Assembly (NCBI RefSeq): GCF_946482605.1
Contig: NZ_CAMLSE010000015.1
Span: forward strand, 62,001-126,000
DNA length: 64,000 nt
Source: an uncultured Dyadobacter sp.
Lineage (GTDB): Bacteria > Bacteroidota > Bacteroidia > Cytophagales > Spirosomataceae
Direction: 5' to 3'
A model generated the notes under the pieces. The model was not told the DNA's origin and searched no databases. It saw nothing but the letters and a program-made list of their open reading frames with translations. A program made the position numbers and the translations under genes. Of this stretch, positions 16,647 to 24,949 are shown piece after piece (the stretch's first letter is position 1; each line of letters opens with the position of its first letter).

Positions 16647-19193
16647 ATGAAAAAGACAATCAGCATTAATATAGGCGGTATCATCTTTCACATCGAGGAG
16701 GATGGCTACGAGAAACTGAAAGGGTACCTTTCGTCTATCCAGAAGTATTTTTCTTCATTCGCGGATAGTAAGGAGATTCTTTCGGACATTGAGGGGAGGA
16801 TTGCGGAGCGGTTTTTGAACAAGCAGAAGGCAGAAAGCAAACAGGTTATTTCACTGTCCGACGTGGACGAACTGATTGCCGCGATGGGCACAGTGGCCGA
16901 TTTCGAAGCCATCGAACAAGCGGAGGACATTCTGGCCGATCCACTGGAGACAGCCTCGCCGCAGACCAATGCTCCCAAACAGGAGAGCTACACCTCCTAC
17001 CAGGCTCCGGGTACACCTAAAACGGCACCTGCAAGACCTGCTGGCGCACCACGGAAACTTTACCGTGACCTGCGCAGAAAGCTTTTGGGCGGAGTCGGGG
17101 CAGGTTTGGCACACTACTTCACAGTGGACCCGATCTGGGTGAGATTAGCCTTCCTATTTGCCGTGATCGGCCTGCCGGCTGGTTCGGGAATGCTGGACAT
17201 GAATGCCGAAGATATTTTTGGACCGATTTCAGGGTTTATGGTGCTGGTTTACATTGCGATGTGGGTGGCGTTTCCAGGGTCTACGACATTGGAAGAAGAT
17301 GCCCATATCAAGAAGTTTTACCGCGATCCGGACCGTAAGGTGGTGGGAGGTGTCGCCGCAGGTGTCGCTTCATACTTCGGGGTTGACCTGGGAGTGGTCC
17401 GTTTTCTGTGGGTACTTTCCATTCTGTTGTTTGGGACTGGTTTCCTGATATACATTGTGCTTTGGGTTATTGCGCCGGTGGCCAACACGCTTACCGAAAA
17501 AATGGAAATGCAGGGGGAGCCTATTACCCTCTCCAATATTGAGTCTAATATCAAGCAAAGCCTCAATTTGGAAGAAAGAGGGGGAGAAGAGCATGTGGCT
17601 ACCAAGATTTTGCTTTTCCCGTTTCGTGCGATCGCACTGGTGATCGGTGCATTGGGAAGGTTGCTGAAAGGGCTGGGGCCGATTGTGCGGGTGATGATCG
17701 GCGCATTTCTGATCGGTACTTCGGTACTCGGGTTACTTGGACTTATCATTGCCGGTGGTGTGGCATTGGGCCTGACCAACACGGTACCATTCGATAACCT
17801 GCCTGTCCCATTCCTCATTTACCAGGAGCTGCCCGGGATATTGGTGCTGTCAGGTATTCTCGTCGCAGCCATTCCATTAGTTACTTTTCTTTTATTAGGA
17901 TTGACCCTTGTTTCCAATAAACGCATCGTCGGTGCGAGTGTCTGGCTTACGCTGCTGGGATTGTGGATCGTGGGCGTGATCGGAGCAACGATCGGCGGGG
18001 TGGCTTTTCAACGAAATTTTGCAAAAGGTGGTGAAGTCAACGAGTCTTCCTACTACCCTGTTCCCGCCGGAATGCTGACGCTGGATTATCGTGAAGACTA
18101 CGAAACGGAGAATGTCGATGTGGATATCAAACTGGAAGGCATCACCGGCAGCGACAGCATTAAACTTGATAAAAGGTTGTATGCCCGTGGCCGTTCACGC
18201 GAAGATGCTGAGCGCAACGCGCGAAACATCAAGTATGCCATTGATGTAAAAGATTCCGTATTCCTTTTCACAGAAGGACCGGCACATTCAGGTCGGGCAC
18301 AGTTCCGCGACCAGCAGATCGATCTGGCGGTAAATATTCCTTACAACAAGCCTTTTGCGATGACCCGGGATTTTTACTATCAGCTGAGCGACTGGGAAAG
18401 CAGCCAGCAGAATATCAAACGCTACGACCTGGGAGGACAGGATGTGATCTGGCATAATCTTGTTTGGGTAATGAAGCGCGATTCCGGGCTGGTGTGTGTG
18501 AATATTCCTGCCAAACATATCAGGACTGAAAGCGAAGAATCTCAGAATAACTCCGGCTATTCATTCGAATACAATGACAACAACGATCTTGAACTGGGTG
18601 AGAGAGGTAGTTACAGCAAACAATTTCCGGTTTCCGATTTCAAAAAGGTCGACATCGGAGGTGCGTACTCCATTATCATTCGTCAGGGCGCTGAGTTCAA
18701 TGTCACCGCGGATTCGGATAACCAGGAACATATCGATGATATTAAGGTAGTGGTCGAGGACGGCGTGCTGCGGGTGAAACGTACACGTGAGTTTAACTTG
18801 TTCGATAGCGACAAATGGGAACGGGTAGGATTGGTGATTACCATGCCGAACATCGAAGGACTTTCTCTTTCCGGTGCCAACAAAACCCTGCTTACCGAGT
18901 TTAAAGGCCTGGCGCGACTGAATGTGGATATTTCCGGCGCTTCTAAGTCGGAGATTAATGTACAAACCGAACAACTCACGGTCAATGTCTCGGGCGCGTC
19001 TAAGGCGACTTTGAAAGGCTCGGCAAAATCAGCCAAACTGGACGCTCACGGGGCTTGCAAGGTTACGGCAACCGAAATGAACATTCAGAATGCAGAAGTG
19101 GAAGCATCGGGTGCTTCCAAGGTAGATCTGAGCCGTGTCCCTAACCTGAACCGTCATGCCAGCGGAGCCAGCAAGATCAATGTGCAGGAATAA
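16647..19193 (+). CDS. PspC-domain membrane protein with C-terminal GIN (DUF2807) domain
   Basis: The 848-residue protein combines several parts. Residues 1-90 form a cytosolic region (KTISINIGGIIFHIEEDGYEKLKGYL) found in this family. Two PspC domains follow (RKLYRDLRRKLLGGVGAGLAHYF and KKFYRDPDRKVVGGVAAGVASYFGV), each with paired hydrophobic helices. Three or four further membrane helices lie at about 330-460. An extracytoplasmic stretch leads to a GIN beta-helix from about 660 (FPVSDFKKVDIGGAYSIII) with repeated SGASK turns. PspC domains take part in phage-shock envelope stress sensing; GIN domains are surface beta-helices. The architecture suggests an envelope stress sensor or stabiliser controlled by the upstream PadR. 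Confidence 0.88.
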   Translation: MKKTISINIGGIIFHIEEDGYEKLKGYLSSIQKYFSSFADSKEILSDIEGRIAERFLNKQKAESKQVISLSDVDELIAAMGTVADFEAIEQAEDILADPLETASPQTNAPKQESYTSYQAPGTPKTAPARPAGAPRKLYRDLRRKLLGGVGAGLAHYFTVDPIWVRLAFLFAVIGLPAGSGMLDMNAEDIFGPISGFMVLVYIAMWVAFPGSTTLEEDAHIKKFYRDPDRKVVGGVAAGVASYFGVDLGVVRFLWVLSILLFGTGFLIYIVLWVIAPVANTLTEKMEMQGEPITLSNIESNIKQSLNLEERGGEEHVATKILLFPFRAIALVIGALGRLLKGLGPIVRVMIGAFLIGTSVLGLLGLIIAGGVALGLTNTVPFDNLPVPFLIYQELPGILVLSGILVAAIPLVTFLLLGLTLVSNKRIVGASVWLTLLGLWIVGVIGATIGGVAFQRNFAKGGEVNESSYYPVPAGMLTLDYREDYETENVDVDIKLEGITGSDSIKLDKRLYARGRSREDAERNARNIKYAIDVKDSVFLFTEGPAHSGRAQFRDQQIDLAVNIPYNKPFAMTRDFYYQLSDWESSQQNIKRYDLGGQDVIWHNLVWVMKRDSGLVCVNIPAKHIRTESEESQNNSGYSFEYNDNNDLELGERGSYSKQFPVSDFKKVDIGGAYSIIIRQGAEFNVTADSDNQEHIDDIKVVVEDGVLRVKRTREFNLFDSDKWERVGLVITMPNIEGLSLSGANKTLLTEFKGLARLNVDISGASKSEINVQTEQLTVNVSGASKATLKGSAKSAKLDAHGACKVTATEMNIQNAEVEASGASKVDLSRVPNLNRHASGASKINVQE

Positions 19194-19259
19194 TTTCGAA
19201 GTCGTGCAACTTCTGGTTCACGGGATTCATCTTTCCAACAAAATCTAACTTAGCAGACC

Positions 19260-19955
19260 ATGAAAAGAACGCAACTATTCCTTTTCGCAGCAATATTGCT
19301 GACAACCCTATCACTCAATGCCATCGCTCAGGAGACACGGAAATTTTCGGCATCGGGCTTTACCAAGCTGTCCATGGGAAACGCATTCAAAATAGATGTG
19401 AAACAGGGCAACGGTTTCAGTATCGTAGCCACCGGCCGTGCCGAAGACCTGGATGATCTGGAATCATCAGTCAGGAGCGGTACCTTCCACCTGGGCTATA
19501 AAGGTAATGGCTGGAATAAAAACCGGAAGATGGTAGAGGTTACTGTTGTGATGCCTGCGTTGGAGGGTGTAGATTTTTCCGGCGCCAGCAAAGCGAATGT
19601 AGCACGATTCAGCGGTGTGAAAAGCATGCAGATCGATGTATCCGGCGCGTCTCAGGTAACGATGAGCCTGAATGCTCCGAAAGTATCAGTTGACCTTTCC
19701 GGTGCATCGTCACTCGTGCTGAGCGGCGAAGGCGATGTCCTGACCGGAGACGTTTCCGGCGCATCTTCTTTCAAAGGCCGCGAATTTTCCGCTAAAACCG
19801 TCAACATCGACGCATCCGGCGCCAGCAGCGCAGCCGTTGTAGCCAGCGCGACCGTCAATGCCGAAGCCAGCGGAGCCAGCAGTATCCGTTATTCGGGCGC
19901 TGCAAAAGACATTCATTCGAGCACTTCCGGTGCCAGCTCGGTTAAAAGAGATTAA
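19260..19955 (+). CDS. Secreted head GIN domain (DUF2807) protein
   Basis: This 231-residue protein has a signal peptide ending near LNAIAQ and consists of one GIN domain (FSASGFTKLSMGNAFKIDVKQG onward). It is a right-handed beta-helix-like fold with repeated SGAS turns: SGASKAN, SGASQVT, SGASSLV, SGASSFK, SGASSAA and two more. It is similar to the C-terminal domain of the preceding PspC protein and lies 66 bases after it, so the two probably act together at the envelope. No enzymatic motif is seen. A terminator follows, closing the three-gene unit. Confidence 0.88.
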   Translation: MKRTQLFLFAAILLTTLSLNAIAQETRKFSASGFTKLSMGNAFKIDVKQGNGFSIVATGRAEDLDDLESSVRSGTFHLGYKGNGWNKNRKMVEVTVVMPALEGVDFSGASKANVARFSGVKSMQIDVSGASQVTMSLNAPKVSVDLSGASSLVLSGEGDVLTGDVSGASSFKGREFSAKTVNIDASGASSAAVVASATVNAEASGASSIRYSGAAKDIHSSTSGASSVKRD

Positions 19956-19990
19956 AGAGAACCAATTAATATTCACCACGAACTACAAAG

Positions 19991-20016
19991 AGGGCCTGCA
20001 TTGCGGGCCCTTTTTG
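19991..20016 (+). terminator. Terminator after the GIN gene
   Basis: AGGGCC (19991-19996) pairs with GGCCCT (20006-20011), and the second arm runs into TTTTT. It lies 36 bases after the GIN stop codon and ends the PadR-PspC-GIN unit. Confidence 0.75.
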
Positions 20017-20153
20017 TGTAATCAATCCTTACGTCGATGTATGGTAAGAAAAGGCAGACCAAGTTGCAAGTAACCGAGATTAACTTTCACAATTTGGGAT
20101 AAATCCGATTCTTTTACAACTTGCGTCACTCAACACGCATTAATCACACGATC

Positions 20154-20999
20154 ATGACCAGAAAACTTTTACTATCCGTTGCATTGCTCTGTTTCCTCAG
20201 TTACGAGGTGGCCTGGGCACAAGGCCGTTCCAGGTTCGGAGGCCGTCATACGGACCCGTTCGGTGTTTTGAGCGTAACGGCGGGAGTGGGCGTGGCCTAT
20301 TATATGGGTGATCTGAACGACGGCATCAACTTGAAACATCTCGGGTTGGGGCCTTCTGTGTCGCTGGGCGCTTTGTACCGGTTGACCGAACACGTGAGTG
20401 CGAGGGGCGAGATCCGGTTTTACCAGGTTTCGGCCGATCAGAAGTATTCCAAAAATTACCAGAATAACCTGTCTTTTAAAACATTCAATCCGGACATTAA
20501 CCTGGGCTTGCAAGCCGATCTGTTTGCATATAACCGTCAGGCGCCGATTAATCCTTATCTCTTTGGAGGCGTAGGTTTTACACGCTTGAACCCGAAAGCA
20601 AAACTGGACGGCACCTGGTACGACCTTGCGCCGCTCACGACGGAGGGGGTCAAGTACAAACGAATGCCGCTGGTCATGACTGCCGGGATCGGTGTTTCGG
20701 TTAAAACTACACAAAGGCTGAGCCTCGGTCTTGAACTCTGTAACAACTTCGTCAATTCCGACTACCTGGATGACGTAAGTACAGTCTATCCAAGTCCCGA
20801 TCAACTGCCGAGCGACCTTGCCCGCATGCTGTCCGACCGGTCGTATGAGATCGGGGAACCGCTACGTCAGCCGGGGTGGAACCGGGGAAGTGCTAAAAGC
20901 AAGGACAGTTATCTGTTTCTTCAGTTCAGGGCGACGTATTCGATTGGTAACCGGGCTCAGAACATCGAAAGAAGAAAAACACGCTGCCCCAAATTCTAA
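20154..20999 (+). CDS. Outer membrane beta-barrel protein (DUF6089-like)
   Basis: The 281-residue product has a signal peptide (LLLSVALLCFLSYEVAWAQ). It is followed by an OmpA-like 8-stranded barrel pattern: VTAGVGVAYYMGDLNDG, SVSLGALYRLTEHVSARGEIRFYQV, NPYLFGGVGFTRLNPKA and a terminal FLQFRATYSI. This matches the DUF6089-type porin-like proteins common in Bacteroidota, whose role is unknown. A TTG at 20121 is in frame, but the ATG at 20154 begins a normal signal peptide and was chosen. It appears monocistronic, although the thioesterase gene begins only 18 bases downstream. Confidence 0.78.
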   Translation: MTRKLLLSVALLCFLSYEVAWAQGRSRFGGRHTDPFGVLSVTAGVGVAYYMGDLNDGINLKHLGLGPSVSLGALYRLTEHVSARGEIRFYQVSADQKYSKNYQNNLSFKTFNPDINLGLQADLFAYNRQAPINPYLFGGVGFTRLNPKAKLDGTWYDLAPLTTEGVKYKRMPLVMTAGIGVSVKTTQRLSLGLELCNNFVNSDYLDDVSTVYPSPDQLPSDLARMLSDRSYEIGEPLRQPGWNRGSAKSKDSYLFLQFRATYSIGNRAQNIERRKTRCPKF

Positions 21000-21017
21000 A
21001 TTTATTTGAATATCAAC

Positions 21018-21536
21018 ATGCTGAAACCGAAGAAGCCCCATCAATCCGAAGTAACCATGACCGAAATGGTGCTTCCCAATGATACCAATACACTGAATAA
21101 CCTGATGGGTGGAAGGCTGCTGCACTGGATGGATATTTGCGCGGCGATCTCAGCACAAAAGCATTCCAATCGTATCGTCGTGACGGCTTCTGTTGATAAT
21201 GTATCTTTTACGGAGCCGATCCGGCTGGGTAATATCGTGACTATGCACGCCAAGGTGACGCGGGCCTTCAATTCCTCCATGGAGGTATTCCTTGAAGTGT
21301 GGGCCGAGGACATTCCTGCCGGTCAACGGATCAGTACCAACCGGGCATTTTATACCTTCGTCGCAGTGGACCAGAATGGAAGGCCCATTGAAGTTCCTGC
21401 GCTGGAACCCGATACGGACGAAGAGAAAGAGCTGTTCCTGAGCGCCCTCCGCCGCCGCCAGCTCCGGCTTGTACTGGCAGGACGTATGAATGCCTCGGAA
21501 GCCACGGAACTGAAAGCGCTTTTTAAGGTCGAATAA
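21018..21536 (+). CDS. Hotdog-fold acyl-CoA thioesterase
   Basis: The protein (172 residues) belongs to the YciA/BFIT-type acyl-CoA thioesterases, which release free fatty acid and CoA in the cytosol. The signature is MVLPNDTNTLNNLMGGRLLHWMD, giving the Asn and Asp near the active site, and then HSNRIVVTASVDNVSFTEPIRLGNIV, the central hotdog strand. The C-terminal 30 residues form a helical extension. The open frame starts at a TTG (21006); the ATG at 21018 is the more natural start. It is close to the upstream barrel gene, with no functional link evident. Confidence 0.9.
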   Translation: MLKPKKPHQSEVTMTEMVLPNDTNTLNNLMGGRLLHWMDICAAISAQKHSNRIVVTASVDNVSFTEPIRLGNIVTMHAKVTRAFNSSMEVFLEVWAEDIPAGQRISTNRAFYTFVAVDQNGRPIEVPALEPDTDEEKELFLSALRRRQLRLVLAGRMNASEATELKALFKVE

Positions 21537-21590
21537 GTCGGTGCGGAAGGCATAATTTGGTAATTTTACGGGATCAACTCTTTGTTACTT

Positions 21591-21959
21591 ATGCCCAAAC
21601 AAATCATATTTTCAGATAAAGCACCGGCTCCCATTGGCCCTTACAGCCAGGCTGTTAAAGTAAATGGTACGGTATACATATCAGGTCAGATCGCCGCTGA
21701 GCTGGCGAAATCCGGCGATATCAAGGCAGAAACCGGAATGGTCATGCAAAATATCGGGCATATTCTCGGCGCAGCCGGGCTTGGCTTCCAGAACGTCGTG
21801 AAAGCGAGCATCTTCCTGCGCGACATGAATGATTTTGTCTCCGTAAACGAAATATATGGCGGCTTTTTCACCAAAGATCCTCCGGCAAGGGAAACCGTAC
21901 AGGTGGCGCGTCTTCCCAAGGATGTGAACGTCGAAATTTCCGTTGTTGCAGTCGAGTGA
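21591..21959 (+). CDS. RidA family enamine/imine deaminase
   Basis: The 122-residue protein is a RidA (YjgF) trimer subunit, which hydrolyses reactive 2-aminoacrylate-type enamines formed by PLP enzymes. Motifs are APAPIGPYSQAVKVNGTVYISGQIA at the N-terminus and PARETVQVARLPKDVNVEISVVAVE at the end; the Arg in PARETV binds the carboxylate. The frame could start at 21582 (MLLM), but the ATG at 21591 gives the standard N-terminus MPKQIIFSDKAPAPIG. It lies directly before the phased TGACA array and gltX. Confidence 0.93.
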   Translation: MPKQIIFSDKAPAPIGPYSQAVKVNGTVYISGQIAAELAKSGDIKAETGMVMQNIGHILGAAGLGFQNVVKASIFLRDMNDFVSVNEIYGGFFTKDPPARETVQVARLPKDVNVEISVVAVE

Positions 21960-21960
21960 C

Positions 21961-22057
21961 GTCAATTTGGTCAGGTATGGTCAAGTATCGACTGGGGATA
22001 GAATCAATGACAATACTTGACAACAAATGACACAACCTGACAACTTCTGACAATACC
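21961..22057. repeat. Phased TGACA decamer array with opposed half
   Basis: TGACA occurs five times at exactly 10-base steps (22008, 22018, 22028, 22038, 22048). On the other side, TGACC (seen as GGTCA on the plus strand) occurs at 21969 and 21979, with a further GTCA at 21961, so the two halves face each other. The array fills most of the 126-base gap between RidA and gltX. Ten-base spacing puts every motif on one face of the helix. Confidence 0.75.
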
Positions 22058-22085
22058 ATAGAACTAGTAATTAATTTTTTGAATA

Positions 22086-23636
22086 ATGAATAATAGACCT
22101 GTCAGGGTACGGTTCGCGCCCAGTCCTACTGGCCCGCTCCACGCGGGTGGTGTGCGTACAGCCCTGTATAACTATCTGTTTGCACGCCAGCAAGGCGGCC
22201 AGATGCTCCTCCGCATTGAAGATACCGACCAGAACCGCTATGTTCCGGGAGCGGAAGCATATATCCTGGAAGCTTTGGATTGGTTGGGCATTCAAATCGA
22301 TGAAGGCCCGCAGCAAGGCGGTCCTCATGCACCTTACCGGCAATCGGAAAGAAAAGAAATGTACCGCGAATATGCGGAACGACTGGTTCAGGAGGGAAAG
22401 GCATACTATGCTTTCGATACGCCCGAACAGCTCGACGATATGCGCAAACGCCTCGAAGCGGCGAAAGTAGCGGCCGTCCAGTACAATGCGATTACGCGTA
22501 TGGAAATGAGCAACTCCCTGACGCTGTCGGCTGAGGAAACAACGGCACGCCTGGATAGCGGCGACCCGTATGTGATCCGGATGAAGATCATGCCGAAGGA
22601 AGATATCCGTTTCAATGACCTGATCCGCGGCTGGGTCGTAGTCCATTCTTCACAGATCGACGATAAGGTACTTTTGAAATCGGACGGGATGCCTACTTAC
22701 CATCTTGCCAACATCGTGGATGACCACCTGATGGGCATTACCCACGTGATCCGCGGCGAGGAATGGCTTCCGTCGGCTCCGTTACACGTGCTGCTATATC
22801 GCTACCTGGGTTGGGAGAGCACAATGCCGCAGTTTGCACACCTACCTCTGCTGCTCAAACCGGATGGTAACGGCAAGCTTTCGAAACGTGATGCGGACCT
22901 GGGCGGTTTTCCGATCTTCCCATTGGAATGGACCGATCCGAATACCGGCGACAAAGCCCGGGGCTTCCGGGAGGAAGGTTACATGCCCGGTGCAACTGCC
23001 AACTTTCTGGCGTTGCTTGGCTGGAATGCGGGTACCGAGCAGGAACTTTTCAGTATGGACGAGCTGATCAGCGCATTCAGCTTCGATCGTGTGCATAAAG
23101 CAGGTGCGCGATTCGATATTCAGAAAGCGAACTGGTTTAACCAGCAATATTTAAAACAACTGGACGATGCCGCGATCATCAGCCAGCTCAAACCGTTGTA
23201 CGACGAAAAAGGGATCTCTGTTACGCAGGATCAACTGGGGCAGATCGTTCATTTGTTGAAGGAACGAGTTCATTTTGTCAAGGAAATCGTTTCCGAATCG
23301 CTCTTTCTGTTTCAGTCGCCCGAGGAATACGACCAGGATGTCGTGATCAAAAAGTGGAACGAAGAGGCAGTCAATGCGATCTCGGCATTCAAGGATGCAC
23401 TGGCCGGGTTTGAAGGCAATTTTGCAGCGCACGACATTAAGGAGGTACTGTCGGCAACGATGGAATCCCTGGGCATCAAAATGGGTAAGATCATGCAGGC
23501 ATTGCGCCTGGCGGTGACTGGCGCCGGCGCTGGCCCGGATTTGATGATCATTATGGAGATCCTTGGAAAAGACGAGGTGATCAGGCGCCTGGAAACTGCC
23601 ACAAGCCGTTTGTCAGCGCAAATCAGGCTGGCGTAA
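22086..23636 (+). CDS. gltX: Glutamate-tRNA ligase
   Basis: GltX charges tRNA-Glu with glutamate for translation. The 516-residue class I synthetase has the HIGH-like motif in RFAPSPTGPLHAGG (residues 9-22) and the KMSKS-like loop KLSKRD starting at Lys264. The Rossmann domain, GEEWLPS motif and the C-terminal anticodon-binding helices (LKERVHFVKEIV onward) are all in place. The length is normal for Bacteroidota, which carry an insertion after KLSKRD (PLEWTDPNTGDKARGF). The ATG start has no rival. Upstream lies the TGACA repeat array, a possible control region. Confidence 0.96.
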   Translation: MNNRPVRVRFAPSPTGPLHAGGVRTALYNYLFARQQGGQMLLRIEDTDQNRYVPGAEAYILEALDWLGIQIDEGPQQGGPHAPYRQSERKEMYREYAERLVQEGKAYYAFDTPEQLDDMRKRLEAAKVAAVQYNAITRMEMSNSLTLSAEETTARLDSGDPYVIRMKIMPKEDIRFNDLIRGWVVVHSSQIDDKVLLKSDGMPTYHLANIVDDHLMGITHVIRGEEWLPSAPLHVLLYRYLGWESTMPQFAHLPLLLKPDGNGKLSKRDADLGGFPIFPLEWTDPNTGDKARGFREEGYMPGATANFLALLGWNAGTEQELFSMDELISAFSFDRVHKAGARFDIQKANWFNQQYLKQLDDAAIISQLKPLYDEKGISVTQDQLGQIVHLLKERVHFVKEIVSESLFLFQSPEEYDQDVVIKKWNEEAVNAISAFKDALAGFEGNFAAHDIKEVLSATMESLGIKMGKIMQALRLAVTGAGAGPDLMIIMEILGKDEVIRRLETATSRLSAQIRLA

Positions 23637-23744
23637 TGCAGATAGAACCGCAGGATCAAATTGCATTGGCGTCCGTGAGATCATTGTATATTTTCATAAT
23701 AAGTTGAAAAACGGACCGCCCGGCGGCCCATTGCTATCAAACAC

Positions 23745-23993
23745 ATGGCTAAGAAAAAACAATCGGATACGTCCAAACCAGCACCGGAAAAACCGCGTGT
23801 CCACAAAGACCTCGATGGGTTTGATATCCAGATCAATTCTTTTGGTGAAATCACCACCAGTTTTGACATGGACCGTATCAACGAATTTTTGAATAAAAAT
23901 GTGGATGACAAAAAGCTTCGTGACCGGGAAGATATTCCTGGCAGAAAGACCCGCAAATCCAAAAAGAAAACATCGGAGGAGGAGGAAGAATAG
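23745..23993 (+). CDS. Small highly charged conserved hypothetical protein
   Basis: The 82-residue protein has a Lys-rich start (MAKKKQSDTS), a short ordered core (HKDLDGFDIQINSFGEITTSFDMDRINEFLNKNVDDKKL) and a KKK/EEEEE tail. I recognise no domain. The core pattern, with INSFGEI and FL, resembles small uncharacterised proteins conserved beside gltX or AIM24-like genes in Cytophagales, but this is from memory. No signal peptide or membrane segment is present, so it should be cytosolic. It lies 51 bases before the AIM24-family gene in the same direction. Confidence 0.65.
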   Translation: MAKKKQSDTSKPAPEKPRVHKDLDGFDIQINSFGEITTSFDMDRINEFLNKNVDDKKLRDREDIPGRKTRKSKKKTSEEEEE

Positions 23994-24044
23994 CAGGCCA
24001 TCGGCAAAGTTCAGTTTGACCAACCAATAAACCTTTACGAAAAG

Positions 24045-24824
24045 ATGATCTCACACGAAATTGACTACAAAATCATTGGCGACGATATTCAGGTCGTCGA
24101 AATTGAACTGGATCCGAACGAGACGGTGATCGCGGAGGCCGGCGCGATGCTATTTATGGAAGACGGCATTCAGTTTGAAACCAAAATGGGTGATGGTTCA
24201 GAGGCGAACCAAAGCATCATGGGCAAGATCTTCCAGGCTGGAACACGGCTGCTCACGGGGGAGTCGCTGTTTATGACCCATTTTACCAACCGGGGCGTTG
24301 GGAAAAAGAAGGTAGCATTCTCAGCACCTTATCCCGGAACGGTTATGCCGATCGACCTGTCAAAAATATATGGTAACGAGCTGATCGTTCAGAAGGACGG
24401 CTTTCTTTGCGCGGCCATGGGCACAAGCATGAAAATTCATTTCAACCAGCGATTCGGATCAGGACTATTTGGTGGAGAAGGCTTTATCCTTCAAAAACTC
24501 AAAGGCGACGGTTTGGCATTTGTACATGCCGGCGGCGTCGTGATCGAGCGCCAGCTGAACAACGAGTCGCTGCGGATCGATACCGGCTGTGTGGTCGCAT
24601 TCGAGCAATCGCTGAGCTTCGATATTCAACGCTCCGGTGGTTTGAAATCGATGGTGTTTGGTGGCGAAGGTATGTTTCTGGCTACATTGCGCGGAACAGG
24701 CCGCTGCTGGATCCAGTCGATGCCGATTTCCAAACTCATCCAGCGACTTTCAGTTGCCGGCCCTAATGCACGGAAGGAAAGCGGTTCGGTAATTGGGGGC
24801 TTGGGCAGTCTTTTTGAGGATTAA
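24045..24824 (+). CDS. AIM24/TIGR00266 family protein
   Basis: The 259-residue protein belongs to the TIGR00266/AIM24 family, a double-stranded beta-helix fold related to a mitochondrial inner membrane protein. It shows the typical opening [39 protein letters not shown], the Gly-rich loop [21 protein letters not shown] and [17 protein letters not shown]. Its biochemical role is unknown. It has no signal peptide. It follows the small charged protein by 51 bases and is followed by the CCTGAGCGGAGTCG repeat array. Confidence 0.88.
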   Translation: MISHEIDYKIIGDDIQVVEIELDPNETVIAEAGAMLFMEDGIQFETKMGDGSEANQSIMGKIFQAGTRLLTGESLFMTHFTNRGVGKKKVAFSAPYPGTVMPIDLSKIYGNELIVQKDGFLCAAMGTSMKIHFNQRFGSGLFGGEGFILQKLKGDGLAFVHAGGVVIERQLNNESLRIDTGCVVAFEQSLSFDIQRSGGLKSMVFGGEGMFLATLRGTGRCWIQSMPISKLIQRLSVAGPNARKESGSVIGGLGSLFED

Positions 24825-24832
24825 CGTCAATG

Positions 24833-24945
24833 TGTCATCCTGAGCGAAGTCGCGCGTCATTGTCATCCTGAGCGGAGTCGCACGCCATTGTCATCCTGAG
24901 CGGAGTCGCAGGACAATGACGTGCGGCTCCGCCCAGGGGGACACG
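24833..24945. repeat. 28-bp tandem repeats with an inverted copy
   Basis: TGTCATCCTGAGCGRAGTCG begins at 24833, 24861 and 24889, an exact 28-base period; the first copy has A at the variable site and the others G. The following 24910-24945 is an inverted, degenerate copy able to pair with the third unit. It lies between the convergent AIM24 and propeller genes and shares its core with the element at 9839-9978, so it is one of a family of extragenic repeats. Confidence 0.8.
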
Positions 24946-24949
24946 GTTT

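Noticed and set aside
22071..22646. 191-codon open frame antisense to gltX
   Set aside because: It overlaps the catalytic half of GltX and has no motif of its own.
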